DNA of 45,337 nt from a virus. Location: positions 1-45,337 of IMG/VR virus record IMGVR_UViG_3300042368_000839; one strand, given 5' to 3'. Within the stretch, counting starts at the first letter, position 1. Each line of letters begins with the position of its first letter. This document shows positions 1 through 6,078 of the stretch, in pieces. The position numbers and the translations under genes were made by a program. The notes below the pieces were generated by a model. The model did no database searches. It was not told the origin of the DNA and saw only the letters and a program-made list of their open reading frames with translations.

Positions 1-2
1 TT

Positions 3-1277
3 GGGCTGATCAGCACGCCAACCCTGAAAGGGTTTAGCCGAATCGAGAAGTGGTTTGAGCTGTCGGATCAGCGGCGGTATTTCGTGCCCTGCCCGCACTG
101 TGACCACTACCAGGTGCTGCGGTGGACTCAGATGAAGTGGGAGAAGGATGCCGACGGCAACGGGCTACCGGAAACGGCGGCCTACGAATGCGAGAACTGC
201 CAGCAGCTGATCCCGCACAGCAAGAAGCGATGGATGGTGGAGCGGGGTGAGTGGCGGGCCACAGCGGAAAGCAAGCGTCCTGGGCTGGCGGGATTCCATA
301 TCTGGGCGGCCTACAGCTACAGCCCGAACGCCAGCTGGGCCCAGCTGGTTCAGGAGTTCTTGGAGGTGAAGAGCGACCGCACGCAGCTGCAGACCTTTGT
401 CAACACGCTGCTGGGCGAGACGTTCGAGGATGACTACGCCGCTGCTCTGAGCGCCACAGGGCTGGCTGCACGCCGCGAGGAATACCCACCGGGGCACTGC
501 CCTGCTGGCGTGTTGCTGCTGACTGCTGGCGTGGACGTGCAGGACAACCGTTTAGCGGTGAGCGTGTGGGGCTGGGGCGCCGGTGAAGAGGCGTGGCTGG
601 TGTGGCACCAAGAGATCATGGGCGACCCTACGCAGTCCAAGGTATGGGATCAGCTTGATGCCGTGCTGGACACTGCCTGGCCTGTGGAGGGTGGCGGAGA
701 GCTCAGGCTGGCGCAAGTGGCGATCGACTCAGGCGGCCACGCAACCCATGAGGTGTACCAGTACGCCAGGGAGCGCCGAGATCGATACGTGGTGGCGATC
801 AAGGGCAGCAGCCGCCGCAGTCAGCAGCCCGTCAACAAGGGGACGCCGCAGGATGTGAACTGGAAGGGCAAGACAATTAAGCGCGGCGTGGTGCTGTATC
901 AAGTGGGCACCGACACGGTGAAGACCACGCTGTTTGGCCGGCTGCGGCACAACAAGCCAGGGCCTGGCTATGTGCACTTCGGCCTATCGGGTGATGACGA
1001 ATGGTGCAGCCAAGTGACCAGCGAAAAGCAGCAGCTGCGCTACGTGAAGGGATTCCCGGTGCGCGAATGGGTCAAGAGCCCGAGCGCACGGAATGAGGCG
1101 CTGGATTGCATGGTGTACGCCTATGCGGCGCTGCAGCTGGCGTCGAGGCGCTATGCGAAGGCGAGCATGTGGGAGAAGCTGGCCGCGCAGCTGCAGGCAT
1201 CAAGGGATCTGGCGGCGTCAGTAGCCTTAGACCAGCAGCCCGCGCCGCGCCGGGCCCGATCCTTCAAGGTGATCTAA
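3..1277 (+). CDS. terL: Phage terminase large subunit, GpA-like (5' partial)
   Basis: Motor and nuclease of the packaging machine, which cuts concatemeric phage DNA and pumps it into the prohead. The frame is open to the left edge, and the residues before the first in-frame GTG (position 84), such as STPTLKGFSRIEKWFE, match the GpA family, so the ATPase part lies outside the window. Visible are two Cys pairs of a zinc-binding insert (CPHC near 90-101, CENC near 189-200), the nuclease start with its acidic residue (TAGVDVQDNRL, near 520-550) and the conserved end motif NEALDCMVYAYAA. The stop overlaps the reverse-strand gene at 1274 by four bases. The next structural gene, the neck protein, is displaced 1.8 kb to the right by an accessory insertion. 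Confidence 0.95.
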   Translation, partial: GLISTPTLKGFSRIEKWFELSDQRRYFVPCPHCDHYQVLRWTQMKWEKDADGNGLPETAAYECENCQQLIPHSKKRWMVERGEWRATAESKRPGLAGFHIWAAYSYSPNASWAQLVQEFLEVKSDRTQLQTFVNTLLGETFEDDYAAALSATGLAARREEYPPGHCPAGVLLLTAGVDVQDNRLAVSVWGWGAGEEAWLVWHQEIMGDPTQSKVWDQLDAVLDTAWPVEGGGELRLAQVAIDSGGHATHEVYQYARERRDRYVVAIKGSSRRSQQPVNKGTPQDVNWKGKTIKRGVVLYQVGTDTVKTTLFGRLRHNKPGPGYVHFGLSGDDEWCSQVTSEKQQLRYVKGFPVREWVKSPSARNEALDCMVYAYAALQLASRRYAKASMWEKLAAQLQASRDLAASVALDQQPAPRRARSFKVI

Positions 1278-1441
1278 GGCGCGTCAGCAGGCCTTGCGAG
1301 GTCAGGTATCGCCCGCAGGCCCGCCTCGATGAAGAACGCCCCCATGGCGGAGACGGTGCGACCCTCCGCCTTGGCGCGGGCCCTAAGGGCCTCGACGGTG
1401 GGCACCGGCAGAACGACCTGGACCCTGATTCCTTGCGCCAT
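1274..1441 (-). CDS. Small ribbon-helix-helix-like protein (CopG-type), antisense to the late genes
   Basis: A 55-residue protein starting MAQGIRVQVVLPVPTVEAL. A short beta strand (RVQVVLPVP) is followed by two predicted helices (TVEALRARAKAEG and TVSAMGAFFIEAGL), the layout of ribbon-helix-helix DNA-binding proteins, which usually act as dimeric repressors or antitoxins. A longer reading frame begins at 1522, but its extra 27 residues are Cys/Trp-rich and do not look like protein, so I chose the ATG at 1441. It is the only reverse-strand gene among the rightward late genes in the left 33 kb and ends tail to tail with terminase. A TATACC hexamer at 1453-1458 (reverse strand) could be its -10 box. 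No toxin partner is visible. The fold is inferred from pattern only. Confidence 0.6.
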   Translation of the reverse strand: MAQGIRVQVVLPVPTVEALRARAKAEGRTVSAMGAFFIEAGLRAIPDLARPADAP

Positions 1442-1524
1442 GCTCTGATCGTGGTATAGTTTGATCCAACAGCAGCCTAGCGGCCGCTGACACCTCGCCC
1501 GGTCCAGAACCGGCTTTACCATGC

Positions 1525-2022
1525 TTGAACACTCCTAGCGGCTACTACCTGTCTCGCCAGTGGCGGCAGCGCAGGCAGCAACGCCTTGAGATCGACGGCC
1601 ACCAGTGCCAAGGGTGCGGCATCACTGCTGCGCAGTTGGCTGAGCTGGGCTGGCCTGTGCTTCAGGTTCATCACAAGAACGCTGGCCCACCGAACTACAC
1701 GTACCCGTCATTCGGCAACGAGCAAATGTCAGACCTGCTGACGCTGTGCTCCGAGTGCCATGACGGCATCACCAATTCAGTTCGGCGCCAACGATTCAAG
1801 CTGGACCCCAAAAAGCAAGTCGATCCGGTTCACATTGCCCCGCCTTCACTTTCTGTTCCAACAACTTCACGGAGACAAAATGTCCAGCCTTCCTTCTGTT
1901 CAGATTCGACTGCAAGGCGTGAGCCCACTGTTGTGCCACAACGGTCAGACCGCCGATCCGCGAAATACTTACGCGAAGGCGATGAAAGCAGTCAGCAGCA
2001 AGCGCAAGAAGACCGACGCTGA
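1525..2022 (+). CDS. HNH endonuclease, C-terminus doubtful
   Basis: HNH nuclease of the kind common beside phage terminase genes, where it may assist packaging or act as a homing enzyme. The pattern is clear: C28-x2-C31, the HH pair at 49-50, N65, then C75-x2-C78-H79 (LLTLCSECHD). The start is TTG at 1525; the nearby ATG at 1521 runs into a stop after five codons. From about residue 90 the frame continues into the start of the next gene (ATG 1880), with a tail rich in Arg, Gln and Ser that does not resemble an HNH protein. Either the reading frame was disturbed near 1790 or the overlap is a chance read-through. The domain itself is complete. Confidence 0.75.
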   Translation: MNTPSGYYLSRQWRQRRQQRLEIDGHQCQGCGITAAQLAELGWPVLQVHHKNAGPPNYTYPSFGNEQMSDLLTLCSECHDGITNSVRRQRFKLDPKKQVDPVHIAPPSLSVPTTSRRQNVQPSFCSDSTARREPTVVPQRSDRRSAKYLREGDESSQQQAQEDRR

Positions 2023-2512
2023 TTACGACGAGCTGGCCCGGCTTGAATGGCTTGCTGGCCTATATCGCATCGACGGCGACTTGGTGATCCCTGATTACGT
2101 GATTGAAAGCACGATGATCGGCGGCGCCAAAAAGTCAAAGCGCGGCCCTCAAGCGAAGTGCGGCCTGTTCTTCACTGAGCACGCTTCACTGCAGTTTGAC
2201 GGCAAACCTGAGATCATCACCGATGAAACGCTTTCGGAAATGTTTGCCAGTGGCGACTTCACCCACACGATTGGCGTCAAGGTAGGCATGGCCAAGGTGA
2301 TGCGCACCCGCCCCGTGTTCCGCAACTGGAACATCACTGCCTTGGCTCAGTACGACCCCGACGTGCTCAACATGCGGGACGTTGAAGAGATCGCCATCGA
2401 CGCCGGCAAGCTGGTGGGGATTGGCGATTGGCGGCCTAAGCATGGCCGGTTTGATGCTGAGGTGATACCTGTCGCCGAGCAACTAGATCGACTGCTGGCG
2501 GAGGTGGCCTGA
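1880..2512 (+). CDS. Unrecognised protein with RAMP/Cas7-like pattern, upstream of the repeat RNA array
   Basis: A 210-residue protein of no named family. The frame opens at 1760, but ATG 1880 is preceded by GGAGAC (1871-1876) and begins a well-formed protein, so I start there. Residues 7-20 form a hydrophobic beta strand ending SPLLCHNG. A charged helical stretch (31-58) follows, then GDLVIPDYVIES (66-77) and a basic glycine loop GGAKKSKRG (81-89). RTRPVFRNW lies at 142-150, and a glycine-rich GIGDWRPKHGRF at 180-191 precedes a final strand. A first strand, an 'IP...S...GAK' segment and a late glycine loop before the last strand recall RAMP-superfamily RNA-binding proteins (Cas7, Cas5, Cas6). 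That resemblance is pattern-based inference, not a detected homology. I recall similar unnamed proteins in other phages. Its stop lies about 30 bases before the pentamer array, suggesting cotranscription. Confidence 0.7.
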   Translation: MSSLPSVQIRLQGVSPLLCHNGQTADPRNTYAKAMKAVSSKRKKTDADYDELARLEWLAGLYRIDGDLVIPDYVIESTMIGGAKKSKRGPQAKCGLFFTEHASLQFDGKPEIITDETLSEMFASGDFTHTIGVKVGMAKVMRTRPVFRNWNITALAQYDPDVLNMRDVEEIAIDAGKLVGIGDWRPKHGRFDAEVIPVAEQLDRLLAEVA

Positions 2513-2628
2513 TGCGCTGGCATCCGGTGACGGTGTAAGTCCCAGCAAGGCCTGGCGGGGTTCGGTCAGGCGGAGCCCGGCATGGTCAGGTCAGGCAGGG
2601 CGAGGCATGGCGCGGCAAGGGCTGCGAT

Positions 2629-2675
2629 GGCAGCACGGAGGGCCTACGGGCCTTCCCTGCCGCCTTCATTGGCGG
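2629..2675 (+). other. Array hairpin cassette A
   Basis: GGCAGCA (2629-2635) can pair with TGCCGCC (2658-2664) at six of seven positions, enclosing a conserved CGGAG...TCCC core. The same TGCCGCC can instead pair with GGCGG at 2671-2675 across the loop TTCATT, giving two mutually exclusive stems. Confidence 0.7.
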
Positions 2676-2755
2676 ATGAGGCGCGGCGAGGCCTGGCTAG
2701 GTCAGGCGGGGCGATGTCAAGCTCGGCAGGGCTGGGCATGGTGTGGGCCACAGAC

Positions 2756-2801
2756 GGTGGCACGGAGGCTCCGGCCTCCCTGCCACCCTCACAAGGGGTG
2801 G
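2756..2801 (+). other. Array hairpin cassette B
   Basis: Starts exactly 127 bases after cassette A. GGTGGCA (2756-2762) pairs perfectly with TGCCACC (2781-2787). The inner stem GGAGGC (2764-2769) pairs with GCCTCC (2774-2779) around TCCG. TGCCACC can alternatively pair with GGTGG at 2797-2801. The stem sequence differs from cassette A on both strands, keeping pairing. Confidence 0.75.
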
Positions 2802-2882
2802 GCAAGGCCAGGCGCAGCGGGGTACGTTGTGGCGGGGCGAGCCCATGCGAGGCATGGCCGGGCCTGGCAAGGGCTGCAGACA

Positions 2883-2932
2883 GCAGCACGGAGCTTCTGC
2901 GGAGGCTCCCTGCTGCTCTCTTTTGAGGGCAG
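2883..2932 (+). other. Array hairpin cassette C
   Basis: Starts 127 bases after cassette B. GCAGCA (2883-2888) pairs perfectly with TGCTGC (2911-2916). Inside it, GGAGC pairs with GCTCC. The right strand can instead pair across TTTT with GAGGGCAG (2925-2932), as CTGCTCTC with one G-T pair. The changes relative to A and B are again compensatory. Confidence 0.75.
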
Positions 2933-3008
2933 ACGCGGCACCCTGGGGCGCGGCTGGGCGATGCTAGGCCAGGCATGGCGTGGCAGGGACTGGCGTGGCA
3001 AGGCGAGG

Positions 3009-3023
3009 GCCGCTTCCGGCGGC
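3009..3023 (+). other. Array hairpin D, reduced terminal unit
   Basis: GCCGC (3009-3013) and GCGGC (3019-3023) form a five-pair stem around TTCCG. It sits at the place where a fourth cassette would start (one period after cassette C) but lacks the CGGAG core, and is followed by four more pentamers that merge into the terminator. Confidence 0.6.
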
Positions 3024-3030
3024 AAGGCAA

Positions 3031-3050
3031 GGCGGGGCAACCCGCCTTTT
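3031..3050 (+). terminator. Intrinsic terminator closing the repeat array
   Basis: Perfect six-pair stem GGCGGG (3031-3036) and CCCGCC (3041-3046) with loop GCAA, followed at once by TTTT and a pyrimidine-rich run. Its left arm is itself made of array pentamers (GGCGG, GGCAA). It separates the accessory insertion from the head gene cluster that starts at 3104. It is the only convincing intrinsic terminator I found in the window. Confidence 0.75.
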
Positions 3051-3103
3051 CCTGTTCTCCCTAGTCTTGAGTCAGGATCTAGACAGGCTGCCGACACTGA
3101 TCA

Positions 3104-3667
3104 ATGACCCAGCCGCTGCAGATCTACCAAGGCGATCAGGTCACCTGGCTTGAGCCTGCGCCTGATGACGCTACGGCCGTGGTCGCATGGCTCCGCGCCG
3201 CTGCAGCCGGCGCCGGCGTCGAGGCCCCGGCGACGCTGACGGATGACGGCTGGCGCGTCACGCTGACCACGGCCACCACCGCTGCGATGGCATCGGGCGA
3301 CTGGACTGTGCAGGTGGTGGCCACGGTTGACGGCGTGCCGCACACTCTGCGCCGCGGCAGCCTGACCGTCCGCAAGACTTTGGCCTTCAGCGGAACGTCT
3401 GGCGCGTTCGACGATCGCAGTCAGGCCGAGAAAGATTTGGCTGCTGCCGAGGAAGCCATTCGGGCCTTGGTCGGTGGTGCGGTTGAGTATCAGATCGGCA
3501 GCCTCGGCTCCGGCGGCAGGAAAGTTCGCCGGGTGGACCTGCCCGATCTAATCATGTGGCGCGACCGCCTCAAGGCCGAGGTCGCCCGTGAGAAACGCGC
3601 CGAGATGATCGCGCAAGGCCTCGGCGATCCGCGCCGGCTCTATGTGCGGTTTCAGGGGGTGAGCTGA
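3104..3667 (+). CDS. Head-tail connector / neck protein, gpW position
   Basis: A 187-residue protein lying between terminase and portal, where lambda-like phages carry the small head-completion protein W. The N-terminal two thirds (residues 1-95) is Thr/Ala/Val-rich and beta-like. The C-terminal part is helical and charged (RSQAEKDLAAAEEAIRAL, then DLIMWRDRLKAEVAREKRA), with the central QIGSLGSGGRKVRRVDL segment that resembles short gpW-type connector proteins. The extra N-terminal domain makes it longer than gpW. The stop overlaps the portal ATG by one base (TGATG), so translation is probably coupled. The function rests mainly on position and the C-terminal pattern. Confidence 0.6.
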   Translation: MTQPLQIYQGDQVTWLEPAPDDATAVVAWLRAAAAGAGVEAPATLTDDGWRVTLTTATTAAMASGDWTVQVVATVDGVPHTLRRGSLTVRKTLAFSGTSGAFDDRSQAEKDLAAAEEAIRALVGGAVEYQIGSLGSGGRKVRRVDLPDLIMWRDRLKAEVAREKRAEMIAQGLGDPRRLYVRFQGVS

Positions 3668-5199
3668 TGGGTGTTCGATCCTGGCTGCAGCGGCAGATCC
3701 TGACCACCCGGCACGGCCGGCAGCAGGGCCAGCGGATGTTTGAGGGCGCCCGGCGTAACCGGCTGCTCCACGACTTGGTGGCGCCAACCACCTCCGCCGA
3801 TGCCGAGCTGCGCGTCAGCCTGGCGGTGCTGCGCGACCGCTGCCATCAGCTGGTCAGGGACAACCCCTATGCCCGCCAGGCCAAGCGGACCACGCAGATC
3901 AACGTGGTCGGCCCTCGCGGGATCCAGATGCAGGGGCAGGTGATGCGCCCTAACGGCACGGAAAAGGACGTGCGCCGGAATCGGCTGCTGGAGGAAGCAT
4001 GGCGCCGCTGGTGCCGACCGGATACCTGCGACGTGGCGGGCCGGCTGTCGTTCCACGGCTTTGAGATGATGATCGCAGGCAGCCTGCCGGAGTCGGGCGA
4101 GTGCCTGATCAGGATCGTGCGGCAGCCGATGGGGCAGGGCCGCACCCCGCTGGCGCTGGAGCTGATCGAGGCGCACCAGCTCGATGAGGACAAGAGCGGG
4201 GTATCAGATCGCGCTGGCCACGAATGGCGGCTGGGCGTCGAGATCAACGAATGGGGCCGCCCCACCCGGTACGCCATCCTGACCCGCCACCCTGGTGATG
4301 TGGAGCTCGGCCTGAACCGCCGTGGCGTAGAGCGGAAGCACGTCCTAGTGCCGGCGGCGGACATGATCCATGTGTTCCTGCCGGAGCGGATCGGGCAGAA
4401 CCGGGGCGTGCCGTGGCTGGCGTCGGTGATCACAACTGTCCATGGGCTTTCTGAATACGAAAAGGCTCACCTGGTACGGAAGCGCGTCCAAGCGGCAGCT
4501 CTGGGATGGATCCGCACCCCAGACGGTGAGTTGCAGGGTGATGAGGTCCAGAACGGCCAGCAGCTGTTCAACACTGAGCCCGGCAGCTGGAACATCCTCG
4601 ACCCCGGCCAGGAACCGGTACCGCCGAACTTCGGACCTGACGACGGCCAGTACAGTCATGTAGTAAAGAACCTTACGAGGCGGTTTGCGGCTGGGTTTGG
4701 GTGTAGTTACGCGACCATTAGCAAGGATTTCAGCGACACGAACTACAGCAGCATGCGCACCAGCGTGCTGGAGGATCGCGACCACTGGCGGGTAGTGCAG
4801 AGCGCAATCATTGAGGTGTTCCACCAGCGCGTATTTGAAGAGTGGCTACGCGCTGCAATGCTGGCGGGTGAGTTGCCGTCGCCAGCTTTTAATGACTATT
4901 GGACCAGGCCAGAAAGGTATAACGCTCCACGCTGGCAGGCTAGATCATGGGACTGGGTGGACCCAGTTAAGGATGTTTCCGCCATGGAAAAAGCCAAGGC
5001 GATGCTATTGAAATCTCACAGCGAGCTGATAACTGAATACAGCGGCGAGCAGTTTGAGCAGGTGATGGCGCAAATCGCCATGGAAAACGAGCTGAAAGAA
5101 TCACTGGGCCTGATGCCCACCGTGGAGCAACCGCCTGAGCCCGTGGTGCAACCGCCTGAGCCGGAAGAGGACGACGACGCCCCAGAAGATGTAGAATAG
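3667..5199 (+). CDS. Phage portal protein, lambda GpB family
   Basis: Forms the dodecameric ring at one capsid vertex through which DNA enters and leaves. The 510-residue length fits the lambda-type portal family. Recognisable segments are RDNPYARQAKRTTQINVVGPRGIQ near the N-terminus, ELIEAHQLDED in the middle, HVFLPERIGQNRGVPWLASVI and, in the stem and crown part, YATISKDFSDTNYSSMRTS followed by FHQRVFEEWL. The C-terminus ends in a Pro/Glu/Asp-rich tail (PPEPVVQPPEPEEDDD) typical of a flexible end. The protease, often a separate gene next door, is instead fused to the capsid protein downstream, and an HNH gene separates the two. Confidence 0.95.
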   Translation: MGVRSWLQRQILTTRHGRQQGQRMFEGARRNRLLHDLVAPTTSADAELRVSLAVLRDRCHQLVRDNPYARQAKRTTQINVVGPRGIQMQGQVMRPNGTEKDVRRNRLLEEAWRRWCRPDTCDVAGRLSFHGFEMMIAGSLPESGECLIRIVRQPMGQGRTPLALELIEAHQLDEDKSGVSDRAGHEWRLGVEINEWGRPTRYAILTRHPGDVELGLNRRGVERKHVLVPAADMIHVFLPERIGQNRGVPWLASVITTVHGLSEYEKAHLVRKRVQAAALGWIRTPDGELQGDEVQNGQQLFNTEPGSWNILDPGQEPVPPNFGPDDGQYSHVVKNLTRRFAAGFGCSYATISKDFSDTNYSSMRTSVLEDRDHWRVVQSAIIEVFHQRVFEEWLRAAMLAGELPSPAFNDYWTRPERYNAPRWQARSWDWVDPVKDVSAMEKAKAMLLKSHSELITEYSGEQFEQVMAQIAMENELKESLGLMPTVEQPPEPVVQPPEPEEDDDAPEDVE

Positions 5200-5257
5200 G
5201 TGTGCCCCGGCGCTGTGTCACCAGCCCGAGGCGTGACCAACCTGAAAGGACAGGCCG

Positions 5258-6043
5258 ATGGCATCAGTATCGCAGAGCAGCCGTCAGAAGCGTCGACCGT
5301 GGACAGCGCAAGACCAAGTAACCGCCGAAGTCATGGCGGCGTGTGGCATAAAATGCAAGGCGATTGCTCGGTATATGGGCCGATCAGACGGCACCATTTC
5401 AGCGCACCTAATCCAAGGTGAAACAGAAAAAATCTTTGAGCGCAACAAGCGATACTATTACGACAATTTACATGAAGAGCGCCAACGAAGGCGCCGCTAC
5501 TATCAATCGAACATCAAGATTGAACGCGAACGCGCTCGGCTCCGTTACAGAGCCAATCCTGAAATAGAGCGAGAAAGAACCCGTCGATGGCAAAGAGAAA
5601 ATCCAGAAAAAGCATTTGAGCTTCGGCGCCGCGTGTATCAGAACAATCCTGGAGCTGCTCGGGAAAAGTGCCGTCGGCGTCGCGAATGGAGGAGGTCATC
5701 CCGCCGCGCCGCCCTCCACCCCGTCACCCGCGCTCAAATCGACGCTCGCTTCGCCATCTGGGACAACCGCTGCGCATTCTGTGGAGTGGATGCCAGCCAC
5801 GAACGAAACCACGGCCGCGAACGCCTCACGGTTGAACACGTGTTGGCCCTGACCAAGGGCGGGCTTGACGAGGCGAGCAACATCATTCCCGCCTGCACCG
5901 CTTGCAACTCCAGCAAGCACAACTCACCGGTTGAGGATTGGTACCGGCAGCAACCGTGGTTCACAGAGGCTCGCTGGCGCAAGATCCAGCGCCATTGCCC
6001 CGCCGCCGTGGTGGGCCAACTACCTCTGGCGCTGGCGGCGTAG
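5258..6043 (+). CDS. HNH homing-type endonuclease with N-terminal helix-turn-helix and charged repeats
   Basis: A 261-residue protein with three parts. Residues 14-50 look like a helix-turn-helix (VTAEVMAACGIKCKAIARYMGRSDGTIS). Residues about 58-150 are highly charged repeats with Tyr/Arg spacing (RRRRYYQSN, ERERARLRYRANPEIERERTRRWQRENPE), probably a DNA-binding helical spacer. The C-terminal HNH nuclease carries CAFCG, LTVEHVLALTKGG and ACTACNSSK. The start ATG follows a GAAAGGA ribosome site at 5245-5251. It interrupts the usual portal-to-capsid gene order, as mobile HNH genes do. No intron boundary is visible, so I read it as a free-standing homing endonuclease. Confidence 0.9.
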   Translation: MASVSQSSRQKRRPWTAQDQVTAEVMAACGIKCKAIARYMGRSDGTISAHLIQGETEKIFERNKRYYYDNLHEERQRRRRYYQSNIKIERERARLRYRANPEIERERTRRWQRENPEKAFELRRRVYQNNPGAAREKCRRRREWRRSSRRAALHPVTRAQIDARFAIWDNRCAFCGVDASHERNHGRERLTVEHVLALTKGGLDEASNIIPACTACNSSKHNSPVEDWYRQQPWFTEARWRKIQRHCPAAVVGQLPLALAA

Positions 6044-6078
6044 GCCGTCTTTAACCTGAGACCAGCGACTATCCGGCT

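Larger units (their letters stand above)
2549..3011 (+). repeat. Phased GGCNN pentamer repeats in four blocks
   Basis: Four blocks: 2549-2628 (16 units), 2680-2754 (15 units), 2801-2880 (16 units) and 2937-3011 (15 units). Most units begin GGC or GGT (GGCAT, GGCGA, GGTCA, GGCAG, GGCAA); the last two bases vary, with A, G, C and T all present. A minority of units (AGCCC, TGTCA, GCCCA) have lost the GG but keep the five-base register, so insertions and deletions have been avoided while substitutions were tolerated. This is seen directly by cutting the sequence every five bases. Confidence 0.85.
2544..3050 (+). ncRNA. Candidate structured non-coding RNA: pentamer array with hairpins and terminator
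   Basis: The 591 bases between the stop at 2512 and the start at 3104 hold no credible gene. From about 2544 the sequence is built of five-base units, mostly GGCNN, kept in register for 15-16 units at a time and interrupted by hairpin cassettes starting at 2629, 2756 and 2883, with a shorter hairpin near 3009. The region ends with a GC stem and T run (3031-3050). Open frames across it encode only Arg/Gly/Ala/His repeats that rotate with the five-base period, as expected when a repeat lacks stop codons. Regular spacing, compensatory stem changes and a terminal intrinsic terminator argue for a transcript made as RNA, probably from the promoter that also serves the upstream gene. Alternatives are a DNA-level packaging or recombination site. 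Confidence 0.6.

Noticed and set aside
1760-1879. Upstream start of the RAMP-like gene
   Set aside because: The extra 40 residues are not protein-like, overlap the HNH domain, and ATG 1880 has a clear ribosome site.
2549-3011. CRISPR array
   Set aside because: There are no identical repeats of 25-40 bases with unique spacers. The 127-base periodicity comes from hairpin cassettes that differ in sequence, and the filling is five-base repeats.
2582-3107. Several overlapping open frames on both strands in the array region
   Set aside because: All give Arg/Gly/Ala/His or Pro/Ser-rich text that follows the five-base period, have no ribosome sites, and conflict with one another. They are by-products of a repeat without stop codons.
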